This document shows, piece by piece, positions 1 to 11,147 of a DNA stretch of 64,000 nt; the stretch's first letter is position 1; each line of letters starts with the position of its first letter. Made by a program: the position numbers and the translations under genes. The DNA is from Paragorgia papillata (Eukaryota > Cnidaria > Anthozoa > Scleralcyonacea > Coralliidae): contig JAWNZC010000337.1 of NCBI GenBank assembly GCA_035771165.1, positions 806,001 to 870,000 on the forward strand, given 5' to 3'. The notes below the pieces were generated by a model, which made no database searches, was not told where the DNA came from, and saw nothing but the letters and a program-made list of their open reading frames with translations.

Positions 1-364
1 TTTTATGCATACATATATATTTCAGCCATTCGCCCCCAAGGTATTAAAAGAAACAAGTTTTGTAAAATTTTGGCTACGTCCCTATGTAATATTTTACGCC
101 AATAAAGCAAACAACTACTTTAATTTATTTACTTTCAACGTCTAATACTTTAATATAATATATTATCCCGTACTTCGAAAACTCATTAATAATTCATGAG
201 GACAATTCAAAAGAAATTAAAGTTTAATCAGTGTCTTTATATGTGATAAAGATACCTCCTGATTTACATAAACTTTAGCTTTGATTTTCTCGGCTTATAG
301 ACAAGGTTATTTTTCAAACTTACTACGCCAATGAACTTACCAAGTGGTTCGTTTTTGAAGCCGT

Positions 365-462
365 TCAATAAACTCGCAGTTCGTGTTTTATCAGATATAA
401 AAACACTCGGCTTCGCCTCGTGTCTTTATATCTGATAAAACACTCCTGCTCGTTTATTAAAC
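365..462. repeat. Short palindrome with TCGGCTTCGCCTCG-type centre
   Basis: The two halves of this stretch are inverted copies: TTCAATAAAC / GTTTATTAAA outside and ATCAGATATAAA / TTTATATCTGAT inside, closing on a CTCGGCTTCGCCTCG centre. Several other hairpins in the window share this centre (near 7191, 30773, 44101, 58688, 60955), so I read it as the inverted-repeat end or centre of a non-autonomous DNA element. No coding potential is seen. Confidence 0.6.
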
Positions 463-472
463 AGTACAGTAT

Positions 473-718
473 GTCATTTCACATATAAAAATGGATATAT
501 GGTATATGAAATGAAAATTTTCATATGTGAAATGATATTTCACATATGAAATTGAAGATTTCATATATGAAAAAGTAATTTCATATATTGACTTTTCATA
601 TGTGTATACTTTTTTCATATGTGAAACAGATTTTCACATATGAAATGAAAAATTTCATATGTGAAAAGATATTTCACATATGAAATTGAAGATTTCTTAT
701 ATGAAAAAATAAATTCTT
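473..718. repeat. Tandem array of self-complementary TTTCATATGTGAAA units
   Basis: About a dozen degenerate copies of a unit close to TTTCACATATGAAA occur head to tail. Each unit is its own inverted repeat, so the whole array can fold in many registers. The array is AT-rich and non-coding. It lies about 620 bp upstream of the first recognised exon of the left TMEM272-like gene, but no promoter role can be read from it. Confidence 0.7.
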
Positions 719-1341
719 GTGGACACAACCATGTGAAAATTATTTATTAAACTGAGCTTTCGTCCTGTACGTGGTGCTCAAGATATCATGAGAGCTAAAG
801 ATATTAGTTTGTAAACGTCAATACAAATATTGATGAAAATCTAACGTCCACCGATTTTTAGCACGTCATCCTACAACTTGGACTTTCAGAATTTACAAAA
901 TATGCTAATCAGTTCTAATTTTATGGAAATTTATGAAATTATATGATCAATAACATATAGTATAAATAATAAAAAATAATTATATATAATGTTATATATA
1001 TGAAAAATGGAATTATTGAAAGTTACTGTATTAGAAAGTGCTGTCCAGGTGTTGTTGAGAGGTTTGCCTTCTTGGGGAATAGTGTGATGTTTATGCAAAG
1101 AAAACAAAAAAAGAGCAGTTACAAAACTATTAGTACTATAGCTTTCCGTAGCAATGCCAAAGGCAAAGTAAGTTTAGGTATGCAGGTAAGGGGGGACAGA
1201 CTACAATAGATGCGTATAAGTGACCCCTCTTTCATCTATAATAGGCATTAATTATGCTATTGTTGAAGGAAAACTGTGCTATGCATACTATATCAATAAA
1301 ACTTCTACAGATCTAAGATCTACACCTCTTAACACTTCTAG

Positions 1342-1455
1342 TGGAGAAAACGCCGCCTAAGAAATCTGTGTTAGAGGACCTGAAATCAGCAAAGCAGCAA
1401 TCATCCAATTCCATCCAGTTTGCCAGGACATTTTGTGGAGTTATTTTTGGATCAG
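1342..1455 (+). CDS. Left TMEM272-like gene, internal exon 1
   Basis: Acceptor CTTCTAG at 1335-1341, donor GTGCGT at 1456. It encodes VEKTPPKKSVLEDL, a KQQSSNS segment and the start of the first hydrophobic segment (GVIFGS). It aligns with exon 2 of the right paralogue, which has [12 protein letters not shown] followed by RQQSNN. It enters and leaves in phase 1. Confidence 0.7.
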
Positions 1456-4400
1456 GTGCGTCATCAACGCATAATATGTAATAATTGATTTGTAGCTTTT
1501 TATGGTGGAATGTATATTATTATTTACTTGTTTGCGGATATACCACGTGGATTAAATTTATTGCTGAGCTTTGGCTCGTGTGCTGGGAAATTTATTAGAG
1601 CGCGACAATTTTCAAACGTAATAAGAAACTCATTTTTAATCAGTGAAATAGATATTGTTTTCCGATGTTTGTGTATGATTCTATGTTATAAAAGAAATGG
1701 TTCAGGTTTGGCGTGCTCCGGCCATTGAGTGATGGATGCAAGAACTTTTTCGTACTCTCCCAACAGTTCCCGTGTGCATCCATAACTCGATGGAGCACGC
1801 CACGAAGCATTCTTAAATACAGGGCTAAAAGATAATACATATGGTCTTTAAAGTGAGGTTTTCGGTATTCATGCAGGCGCGCAACTAGGGGGGGGGGTTG
1901 GGGGGGGGTTGCAACCCCTGCCCTTTTTAACCCCTGCCCTTTTTGTGAGACCTCTAATACTAGGTTAGACATTAGATAAACAAATAATTAATCGTCTGTT
2001 GTAGTACGCAATACAATTCTCCGCAAATCTGAGGCTGCCTTATAATTATGATAAATTTTAAATAATGCGAGACCAAAATAAAATTTCCGCAACCGAAAAT
2101 ATGAGAAAAGCGTCCTCAAAATGCAGGAAATGCCGTTTCAGAGACCCAAAATTCAAAAATTTTCCGGGGCTGCATGCCCCCGGACCCCCCTAGAATCTCT
2201 GCTTCCCACGCCACTTGCTTCTAGTCCCAAATTGTTTAGATACTGAACGACTTTGCCCTTTTTTTGCGTTCAACCCCTGCCCTCGAAATTTTCTAGTTGC
2301 GCCCCTGTCATGTATAGCATTAGTTCAACGACTGTTGCCAATAATATATATTATAGCTAAGGGAGCTTAAAGGTGATAACACACAATGAGGGTAACATCT
2401 GTTAATTTGTTCGTCGAAAAAAATTTGCACCTTTCTCTTTCTGTTATAAAAACATGACTGTCACTTGTTTTTACAACTAACTGAAAAACCATAAAATCTT
2501 CTCTCTAATTTATATGTATAAGAAAGGATCTCTGCCGACAAATTTGATACAACAATAAGTAATCTCACCTTCTTAGTAATAACTATACTCTTTACTAAGA
2601 TTAGTTCCAATTATTTAAATATAGTTCTTTGGGCAGTCTTGGTTGGCATTTTCAACATTATCCCAATAACTATGATTGTAATAGGTAAGTTCCTATAAGT
2701 AATTACTCTTAAACTGCTAGTATGTATGCATGTTATATACTATCTTTCTTAACAGGCAACTTTAAGAGAGACAAGAAACTTTGGGGGCACCATATATAAG
2801 TTTGGTATCAAGGGATTCAATTCCTTACTTTCACGTGACGTCACTTCCATTTTATTTGTCCAGATGGTGGTCAAGGTCAAATGGCAAGGTCAATTATTAC
2901 TTCAAAATATTTACATGACATTGATACTCAAGAGTTGTTTACGTTCGTGGTGGAAAATCCAGTACGTTCGCGTTGTGCTAGGTTGTATAAATAGATCTAA
3001 TCTTATTTTGCCTGACCACCACCTGGAAATCAGAAATGAAATCTCAAGTAAAAAGTCACGTGATTGAAACCTAAGAATACGAGCTAAAATGTCTATAGGC
3101 GCTTATAAGCAACCTATAGGAAACGTTTCAATTACCAGCTATAGAAACCCTCGAATCCTATTGAGATCATAGGTTATAGAATAAAAGTTAGAGAATAAAA
3201 GTGCAAGCATTCTAGATTCTCTAGTGTCTTTGTGTATCCAAATCACACCCTCTCCCTATATCGTACCTCGATACATAAATTCTCCCGTATTCTCGCATAC
3301 CCAAACTATCTAGTGTATTCGCTCAGGCTTTAGTGGAGGAAGTATGTCATTATCAGGATATCACGACTGTCAGTAACAAGTCATCACTGTCACTAACAAG
3401 CTCGTACTATTACTAGTATTGTCAATCTGTTACTATTTCTAGTACTGTCAATCTGTCACTACTACTGTCTACTATATAGTACTGTCAACCTGTCACTATT
3501 AGTACTGTCAACCTGTTACTATCACTGTCACTATTACTATAGCACAGTCAATCTGTCAGTCACTGCCATTTATTACTATAGCACTGTCAATCTGTCACTA
3601 TCACTGTCACTATTACTATAGCACTGTCAATCTGTCGCTATCACTGTCACTATTACTATAGCACTGTCAATCTGTCACTATCACTGTCACTATTACTATA
3701 TCACTGTCAATCTGTCACTATCACTGCCACTATTACTATAGCACTGTCAATCTGTCACTATCACTGCCACTATTACTATAGCACTGTCAATCTGTCACTA
3801 TCACTGCCAGTATTACTATAGCACTGTCAATTTGTCACTATCACTGCCACTATTACTATAGCACTGTCAATCTGTCGCTATCACTGTCACTATTACTATA
3901 GCACTGTCAATCTGTCACTATCACTGCCACTATTACTATAGCACTGTCAATCTGTCACTATCACTGTCACTATTACTATAGCACTGTCAATCTGTCGCTA
4001 TCACTGTCACTATTACTATAGCACTGTCAATCTGTCACTATCACTGTCACTATTACTATAGCACTGTCAATTTGTCACTATCACTGTCACTATTACTATA
4101 GCACTGTCAATCTGTCGCTATCACTGCCACTATTACTATAGCACTGTCAATCTGTCACTATCACTGTCACTATTACTATAGCACTGTCAATTTGTACTGT
4201 CAGTCTGTTATATTTACTAGTACTGTTAATTTGTCGCTATTACCAATGCGGTCAGTTTGACACCATTACTATAGTACAGACTATATGCTTTACTGTAGTG
4301 TCAATATTTATTCTGTGAATTTTAATGACTTTAGGCTCAGTGTACCTAAATGACTGTAAAATAGAACGAATGATTCCTGTGTACCTGGTTGTTTATGGAG

Positions 4401-4744
4401 CTCTCTTACTTTTCCGTTATTTGTGGACCTCCTGCCTTCGTTGTTCTGCAAAGAACGACAGTGATGATATCAGCGAAAAAGATGCGGACACATTTCAATT
4501 CTGCAGTGTTCTTGTCATCCTTCTGGATTTCTTCCTGATTATCTGGTTCATAATTGGCAATGTTTGGATTTATGGTAATTTTTCAGATGTCCAGTACCGT
4601 AACAAGAGCAACCCTTCCTACTGTCATGGCGTGCTTTATCTGTTTGCTTTTTGGCACACTACATTGCATTACATAATTCTTGGTCTTCTCATGTTCTGTT
4701 GTCCTTGCATCATTTGCTATTATTACGTCAATGTTCAACCCTGA
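1342..4744 (+). CDS. TMEM272-like four-transmembrane protein, left paralogue (5' end not found)
   Basis: Spliced gene with three recognised exons: 1342-1455, 2523-2684 (or 2577-2684 from a second in-frame acceptor) and 4335-4744, ending in TGA. Both visible introns are phase 1 and use GT-AG; the second joins ATA-G to GC-TCA, giving IGSVYLNDC. The family signature is a proline-led cytosolic stretch (PPKKSVLEDL), a hydrophobic segment ending IIPITMIVIG, then IPVYLVVYGALLLF, a loop, DFFLIIWFIIGNVWIYG and a last Cys-rich membrane segment. The layout matches the right-hand paralogue at 49223-61911 exon for exon, and human TMEM272-type proteins as I remember them. Function of the family is not established. 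The exon carrying the start codon is not recognised upstream of 1342 and may lie outside the window. Intron 2 holds a 40-bp minisatellite. Confidence 0.75.
1874..2307. mobile_element. Non-autonomous hAT-like element
   Basis: Imperfect terminal inverted repeats CAGGCGCGCAACTAG and CTAGTTGCGCCCCTG bound the element, with TCATG on both sides (1869-1873, 2308-2312) as a likely 5-bp target duplication. The interior carries the block seen in other elements here (near 32390, 37740, 42700, 57290): AAATGCCGTTTCAGAGAC followed by TTTTCCGGGGCTGCATGCCCCCGG. No transposase frame is left. It sits in intron 1 of the left TMEM272-like gene. Confidence 0.7.
2523..2684 (+). CDS. Left TMEM272-like gene, internal exon 2 (two possible acceptors)
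   Basis: The donor GTAAGT at 2685 is strong. The exon ends in a hydrophobic run, WAVLVGIFNIIPITMIVIG. Two acceptors keep the frame: ATAAG ending at 2522, adding ERISADKFDTTISNLTFL, or the pyrimidine-rich CACCTTCTTAG ending at 2576. The corresponding exon of the right paralogue is only 60 bp, which favours the shorter form. Confidence 0.65.
3336..4200 (+). repeat. 40-bp minisatellite in intron of left TMEM272-like gene
   Basis: About twenty copies of a 40-bp unit, close to GCACTGTCAATCTGTCACTA then TCACTGTCACTATTACTATA, follow one another with few changes between 3540 and 4190. Degenerate, shorter units flank it from about 3360. The motif CTGTCA-TCTGTCACTAT is the same as in the large satellite at 15165-24285. 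Confidence 0.9.
4335..4744 (+). CDS. Left TMEM272-like gene, terminal exon
   Basis: Acceptor GACTTTAG ends at 4334. The exon encodes GSVYLNDC, IPVYLVVYGALLLFRYL, a charged loop with DSDDISEKD, the segment LLDFFLIIWFIIGNVWIYG and a final CCPCIICYYY stretch before TGA. Three membrane segments are obvious. An ATG at 4325 would give a 139-aa open frame, but splicing from 2684 explains the family match better than that start. Confidence 0.8.
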
Positions 4745-5750
4745 GAAACATCCTACAATCCAACAAGATAGTTTAGTGCTGTTGTAATTTTCCTTCTAAC
4801 TCTAGCTATGACTTTCTCTGCAGTAAATACCCAGCTAACTATTTCATTTTGAAGCTGTAATTATTAGTACTACATGGCTATAGACATAGTTGTTGCATGT
4901 CTAAGGCTATAAACTATGTAAACTTTAATTTAGCAAATTAATGTACCTAAAAATGTTAATGTTTATCAAGCAGTATTGTCAAATCAGCACTAAGCAAGTT
5001 ATTAAAAAGCTCAAATATTGCATATTGATTATATTCCAGCTGCACAAACGTGAACAAAAACGTGGAACAAAGACTTTGGCCGCGTTTCCAGACAATTCAT
5101 TTCTAGGGACTATGAATACCGGGTTTGATTATTATAAATAGACATATATACGATCAATCGTCTTGCTTACACCATATTATTGAGTAGTCAGCTTGCAAAA
5201 AGTCTAGATTTCTGCAAAATTAAAGTTTAAGGAGCAAATTAATTATTGTATCCTTTAGTCGTTAAGTGACTTGTATTGTATTGTATTGCATTGCATTGCA
5301 TTGCATTGCATTGCAATATAATTAATAATTAACGACAGTGGTAAAACGTTTGCCACAGAATTCCCATATTTTTGGAAAAATACCAGAGTTTTCTATCCTA
5401 TATATATATATATCCGAGATTGGGACACGGGAACGAGAGTTTATCAAAGAACAATTACCGACCAATATCTATACAACAAGAGTTAGCAAAATCATTGAAA
5501 AGGCTGCTCATGTGCAGCTTTGGACATAGCTTACAGTCAAAATGGAAATACCTTCCCACTTCCGCTTCTGTAGTTGGTTGTGTATTACTGTATTTATGTA
5601 TAGCCGTTACCGAAGCGTGAGGAATGTCTAGCGATAAAAGTCGCCAATTCTTGATGTATATTCGTCTGTCGGTATCGATTTGAGATAAAAATCCATTGTA
5701 TTATGATTAAATGCCATTTAAATTAAATTATACTATTTTTGTACAGTTTT

Positions 5751-5801
<51 letters not shown>

Positions 5802-5947
5802 TTTCACATGCCTCGGTTTCCTTTGTTCTTTTTGGGGAATATATTAAAATAGCCCCGGCAAAACAATAGATTAATATTCCCCTCTAATTCCCCTCTAATA
5901 CACCCCCCCCCCCCCCCCACCCCACCTCAATATTTATTTTCTATTTA
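4745..5947. other. Non-coding: 3' flank of left TMEM272-like gene and microsatellites
   Basis: No gene is recognised. The stretch holds (ATTGC)n/(TATTG)n at about 5271-5315, an (AT)n run at 5757-5798 and a poly-C run at 5905-5926. Short open frames here show no family features. Confidence 0.5.
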
Positions 5948-7146
5948 GTCGAGGAAGAGAAGCGAGAATACGTCGACCACGTAGCACCCCCACTACACAA
6001 TAGTTTTGACTCCAGATTATAATAGGCTGATACCCATAGAACATTGCTAGGTCAGTCGTACTCACAAATTGTGGGGTCAGTGGCCTGCTGCATTGAGAGG
6101 GTGGTCTTTAGTTGACAGACTTAAAGTGCACATGAAACGAAAATTAAGTTTGTTAAGTTTTAAAATGATAGAGTAACATATTTTGCAGTTTTTCGTTTCC
6201 TTGTTTCGTTGTTGAGATCTTTCAGTTTGTTTGAAATGTAAATTAAACAACTTGACGTCACATGTGCATAATGAGTTATCGGAGAAGGTTATATATCTTT
6301 GCTATTATCAAACCAAACTTAATTCGAAGGAAGTATGTGCGTGTGGTTCTCTCACAACGCCAAACATGTAGAATTTTCAAGTGATTATGTTTGATATTTG
6401 CAAAGATATATAAACTTCTTTGATAACTCATTATGCACATGTGACGTCAAGTTGTTTAATTTACATATCAAACAAACTGAAATATCTCAACAACGAAGCA
6501 AGGAAACGAAAAACTGCAAAAGATGTTACTCTATCATTTTAAGTGTTCTTTCACATAAGACAAACTTAATTTTCGTTTCATGTGCACTTTAAGTCTGTCA
6601 ATGTAAGGACCACCCTCTCAATGTAGCAGCTAGGCCACTGACCCCACAATTTGTGAGTACGACTGATCTAGCAATGTTCTATGGGTATCAGCCTATTTTA
6701 GGCCTGGTTCATACGTCGCATTAATTTAATTCAGACGAATTTAACTCAATCAATTAAATGCGACTGTAGTGCGACGTATGAAACGAATTAAATTCGACTG
6801 AAGAGTTAAATTCGTCTGAGACGTTGTATCCGTCACGGTGAGACGGAACAACGTCTGAAATGCGTGTTGGTTTCAGACGTCGCTGTATCGTCGCATCGAA
6901 TTAAATGCATAAAATGAGCCCCATTGGACGTTTTTGGCGCGATCTAGCGGGATTTTCCTTGCTCGTCAGTGAATTAAATTCGTCGCATGAAACGAATTCG
7001 AGTTTACGCCGACTAGTCGACGAAGCTAACTATGAATTAAATTCGTCTGAATTAAATGCGACGTATGAACCACCTAATTTGGAGTCAAAACTATTGCGTA
7101 GTGGGGGTGCTACGTGGTCGACGTTTTCTCGCTTCTCCTCCTCGAC
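5948..7146. mobile_element. Foldback element, arms about 350 bp
   Basis: The left arm (about 5948-6302) reappears as a near-perfect reverse complement from about 6397 to 7146, with roughly 95 bp between the arms. Matching landmarks are GTCGAGGAAGAGAAGCGAG at the left edge with CTCGCTTCTCCTCCTCGAC at the right, and the CATTGAGAGGGTGGTC / GACCACCCTCTCAATG pair. The right arm is interrupted by a separate element at 6701-7074. No transposase frame is present. Confidence 0.85.
6701..7074. mobile_element. MITE nested in the right arm of the foldback
   Basis: Terminal inverted repeats GGCCTGGTTCATACGTCGCA and TGCGACGTATGAACCACC, with internal inverted GAATTAAATTCGTCTG blocks. The uninterrupted left arm of the host foldback shows the empty site (AGCCTATTATAATCTGG when reversed), so the insertion was at a TTA/TAA-type site. 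PIF/Harbinger-like or Tc1-like origin is possible. The short open frames inside are not genes. Confidence 0.75.
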
Positions 7147-7190
7147 TAATTGTGACTCCTGTCAACCTCGTCCATGTGAAAATTAAGTAC

Positions 7191-7281
7191 GTTATTTTGA
7201 GGCCAGGGGATATGTGTTTATTCACTTCGGGCTTAGCCCTCGGTGAATAAATCACATATCCCCTCGTGGCCTCAAAATAAC
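7191..7281. repeat. Hairpin with about 40-bp arms
   Basis: GTTATTTTGAGGCCAGGGGA on the left is repeated inverted as TCCCCTCGTGGCCTCAAAATAAC-type sequence on the right, closing on CTTCGGGCTTAGCCCTCGG. It belongs to the class of short palindromes seen elsewhere in the window. Confidence 0.8.
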
Positions 7282-7284
7282 CTA

Positions 7285-7663
7285 TATATATATATATATA
7301 TATATATAGTTCAATCTACAGACACGGTGTTTCGCTGTACAACAGCTCATCAGTGTAGCTTGGAACAATCTGAATGAATTTCACCAATTACTTATACATA
7401 TGCGATCGTCGGTGACATCCGCATGTGGGACAGCATCGGTGAAGTACATTCAGATAGCGTGAAGTGCGCATGGGCCCAGAGTGCTCAAACTTCCACAAGG
7501 GTAGTGAGCGTTGCATTATCGCTAATAGGTACCCACGGCAACTTCACAGAGTGCTCAACAACACCGAAGTGAAGGAGCGTATATATATATATATATATGT
7601 GTGTGTTTGTGTGTGTGTATGGCCTTCAAACTAAACTGGCAAGGACTGCATGTAATCAATCAG

Positions 7664-7700
<37 letters not shown>
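7285..7700. repeat. (TA)n, dispersed 50-bp repeat and (AATC)n
   Basis: A (TA)n run is followed at 7308-7358 by a repeat beginning GTTCAATCTACAGACACGG that recurs at 60047-60098, again next to (TA)n. Further (TA)n and (TG)n runs lie near 7580-7620 and an (AATC)n microsatellite at about 7652-7700. Confidence 0.7.
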
Positions 7701-7702
<2 letters not shown>

Positions 7703-9440
7703 CTTTATTTGAGTGCAGTCTACTAGAGTGGTCTACTAATTGGGGACACTATTTAACCTAGCTATTTAAACCAGAAAAATATCTTGAACAAAAAATATTA
7801 TTAAACTACTCTTAAAATACTCAATCAGAAAACGTTCTAAATTCATGACTTGCATCGGTAACGGTCAGTACTGCATCTGTCAGTTAAGTCTGTTTTTCTA
7901 ATGCTACCTTTAAAAGTTGTTAGGGACGTTAAATCTCTGTCCCTATACTTGACAGTTTTGACCAGATATATATGGCCCAAAAAATCTGATAATCTTTAAA
8001 TGATAGCAACGACCAAAATGCATGGCAACTGCGACCGCAGCTAGATGATAGCAACAACCAAAATTGATGGCAACAACCAAAATTGATGGCAACAACCGTA
8101 TGAATAATAACAACGACCAAGATCATAAGAAACGGAATAAGCGACGGCAAGCTTTTTCCGTGACTGAGGGAAAACAATGTATTTTACTGCAATTGGCAAT
8201 AAACTATATAGATACACAAAATCAACAAGAATACGCACCAACTGTAAAGTCTGAAGCTAGTGCATGGACATGATTTTATAGCCGTTGATATAGTTTATAT
8301 TAAAAGCCGCAGTTCATTAATATTTTACATAAATGAATGTTCGTTTGACATTTTAACCTATTTTTTCTTCGAATTTTTCAACCGTTGGTTACAATCAGGG
8401 TGGCTCTGTGGACTGTATCTTGAACTAGTAATACTTCATTTTTTCTTTTTTAATTCCGTAAATTAATCTGGATTTCTCTTGTTCAATAGCTATAGAAGAA
8501 CAATACATAACATTGACGACAAATTATCAGCTGAGAAATTCTGCAAATAATTATATGAATACGATATTATAACTTACTTTTTTGATTAGGTAAAGTATTC
8601 TTTACACGAGTTGTTACAGATAGTAGCATATTTTTTTCAAAACGTTTAACGTCGGAGTTCAATTCGGGCTTCAGCTTTTCGTTAAAATCAAACTTTTGAT
8701 GTGAAGGTGAATCCATCTGCGGCCCACAAAAATTACCATATAATTAATTATTTAATGTTAAAACTGCTTTCAGTTACTCTGTCAAATTTCGTCGTTTGAA
8801 GTCATAATATAATACTGAGAGAAAACGGTTTGCTTCATTACTTCCTATTAATATCATGTATATAAAATTATCTTCTGTTCTTCATTTGATGACGTAATCT
8901 AATGTAACGTTTTGCCGTCGGGGTTCAAGCGCGAATTGTTAATTAATCTGATCGAGTCAGCTCTAAACTCCATTCTCTATATTTAGAGCACTAATTACTT
9001 TGGGGCATGTAAAAGAATAAAGTCAAACTCTATCACGTCGTTTTCAGCCTCCCTGGAAACGGTGACGTACGTGCGTGCGGTGCATGTTAAGACGGTATCG
9101 ATACAAAATGTTGCCTTCAGTTTTGAAGCCTTTTAAAGGACAAATATAATAACAAGAGTAACTTTGCCTTATCCTGAAGTAGAATTGTAATAAAATAAGT
9201 AACATAACAAGTTTTGTCGAAAATTTAAATTTTGTTTTAATTTTCAGACCGAAGTCTTGACCTTACATTATTACGATACGTATAACGTGACTGCTGTAAC
9301 ATATAGACTCGACATTTTCAATGTTATCAGTTTCCTTTGGTTATTGCTTTCGAGTTCGTACAACGTTCATGGACTGAACTCTCAGAAATTTTCATTCTTG
9401 AAAATTTTGGAAAGATGAGAGTATTTTCGTTTAATCTTAT
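7701..9440. other. No gene recognised
   Basis: Mostly AT-rich sequence without a convincing coding frame. A small tandem motif, GATAGCAACAACCAAAATTG-like, repeats three to four times at 8000-8110. Nothing else stands out. Confidence 0.4.
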
Positions 9441-9448
9441 CACGTTTT

Positions 9449-9705
9449 TGTATCTACTGCGCATGCGCGAGTAGATACATTGCTGTCGTCCGTGTAATGT
9501 AAGTTAAGTTAAGTTAACAAAAGAATGCCTTCGGAGCCAATCAAAACATAGAATTAAACGATTGATAGACGACAAACCGCCGAAGCCAAAATTGTAAACC
9601 AAGTACTTCATGTAAGTCAATGCTATGGCACATGGAGCGAAATCAGTTCAAGGAGCGAGAATATTTATTTCAAGAATAAAAGTTTTTACAAGCTTGGTAA
9701 GTATT
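9449..9705 (+). repeat. Dispersed repeat with NRF1-like palindrome (copy 1)
   Basis: Starts with TATCTACTGCGCATGCGC followed by GAGTAGATA, an almost perfect dyad that contains the recognition core known for NRF1 (TGCGCATGCGC). Downstream come a GAGCCAATCAAA CCAAT-type box and, at 9697, a splice-donor-like GTAAGT. The same order is found at 34023-34330; the palindrome alone recurs at 35901. Confidence 0.6.
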
Positions 9706-11140
9706 TTAAGTCTGAATCGTAGTCAATTTTTAAATGTAATGTACTATAGACGTTGTTGGAATGATGATAAGTTTTTGAAAGCCTCTTAAAGTCTTTGGAC
9801 AATTTCATATTCAGACGAGGCCATTTATATGGCCAACATGTTTACATGTATTCAGCAGTCTGATCGAACTTTGTAAACTCTCAAGGCTGTGCATTGCTGA
9901 ACAGAAATGAAATTTTCTTCTAAGAAAACAAAACTAGCTTCATTTAAATAACATATTGTACAGTAGTCAAATGTCAGTGACAGGCTATGTAGAGAGTGTG
10001 AAACCGAAACGGCAAATCTTTATATTTATAATGGGGTAATTAAATTGTATGCTGCAGTTGTCAATGTCATGCAAAAATTTATGAGATGCCAAATATTTAT
10101 TCTACCTTTTACTGCATGCGTGCATATACATTATACGTCTACTCTTGAAGAACAATTAATGTATAGTTGCTAAGTTGCTTTCATAATTTTGATGACAATT
10201 GCTGGAGATCTTCGTTCACAACTTCGTTATTTCTAAACTTTACAGCAGTCATACTTCAGATGCTTGTTATCTCAAACGATTTTCCTTTACCTATATACCA
10301 ACTGGATTGCATTATTATTTAACAAATTGTTGCAACAAATTTATTTAAATACTTTAGTCAAATTTTGTGAGTTATTGGTGTACTGTATTAAAATTTGATT
10401 GGCCTACTAAACAATAACCATACTTTATTACCATAGGTTTTAAATAGTACCATAGCTTTAATAGTCAAGCTATTATCATACTGCCTCTCACCACGAGGAC
10501 TTAAGTGAAGCCCAGTTTGATTGAGTTAATATTTCAATGGGTGACCATGCACATATCTGCATGGGCTTGGGACTCATGCTTCTGTGCCGGATATGAGTAG
10601 AGTTGTTAGTGCTCAACCTCCTGTGCTTTGCTGGCTTTACTCTGAGTTCCTTTCTTAAGGTAAAAACACAGCATGGCTAGCATCGACAAAAATCTTGTTC
10701 AGCTCTGAATACAAGGTCACTACAAGTACATAGTACTGTACCTATATGTTTATAACATAATGCGTAGGCAAATTACAGAACAATGTAATCCTGGCCTATA
10801 GTCGAGTTGCAATTTATTAACCTTGTTTTCTCGGTCTGTATGGGAAAATATGAGACCTTGGTCTTTTTCTACAGATCTTACATCGCTACGGCTCCGCCCA
10901 TATTAGAATTAGCTACCTATTTTGGATTTTTTTTTTTCAAGATAAGAGAAAAAGCGGCTTATTTTAGAGGTATCAAAAGGTTTACCGTACTTTTATAAAT
11001 TCACGAAGCGCAATATGCAACCAATCAAAGTTACTTCATTTTTTCTATAATAAACGCAAAATGTTTAAAAAGAAACACAATTAGCTCCAAACGTCAGTGT
11101 TTCGATTGTTTGGTTGTTTTGCCATAAATTATTTTCAGAA
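9706..11140. other. No gene recognised; degenerate 5S-like stretch and palindrome half
   Basis: The segment at about 10490-10560 contains CTTAAGTGAAGCCCAG followed by TTTCAATGGGTGACCATG, in the order of the internal control region of 5S rRNA, but strongly diverged; it may be a 5S-derived SINE head. 10801-10870 resembles one arm of the palindrome at 30773-30920 (GGTCTGTATGGGAAAATAT). No coding frame is supported. Confidence 0.3.
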
Positions 11141-11147
11141 AGTCGAC

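Noticed and set aside
6905..7250. Two overlapping open frames of 93 and 64 codons
   Set aside because: They run from the nested MITE into the foldback arm and reflect repeat sequence only.
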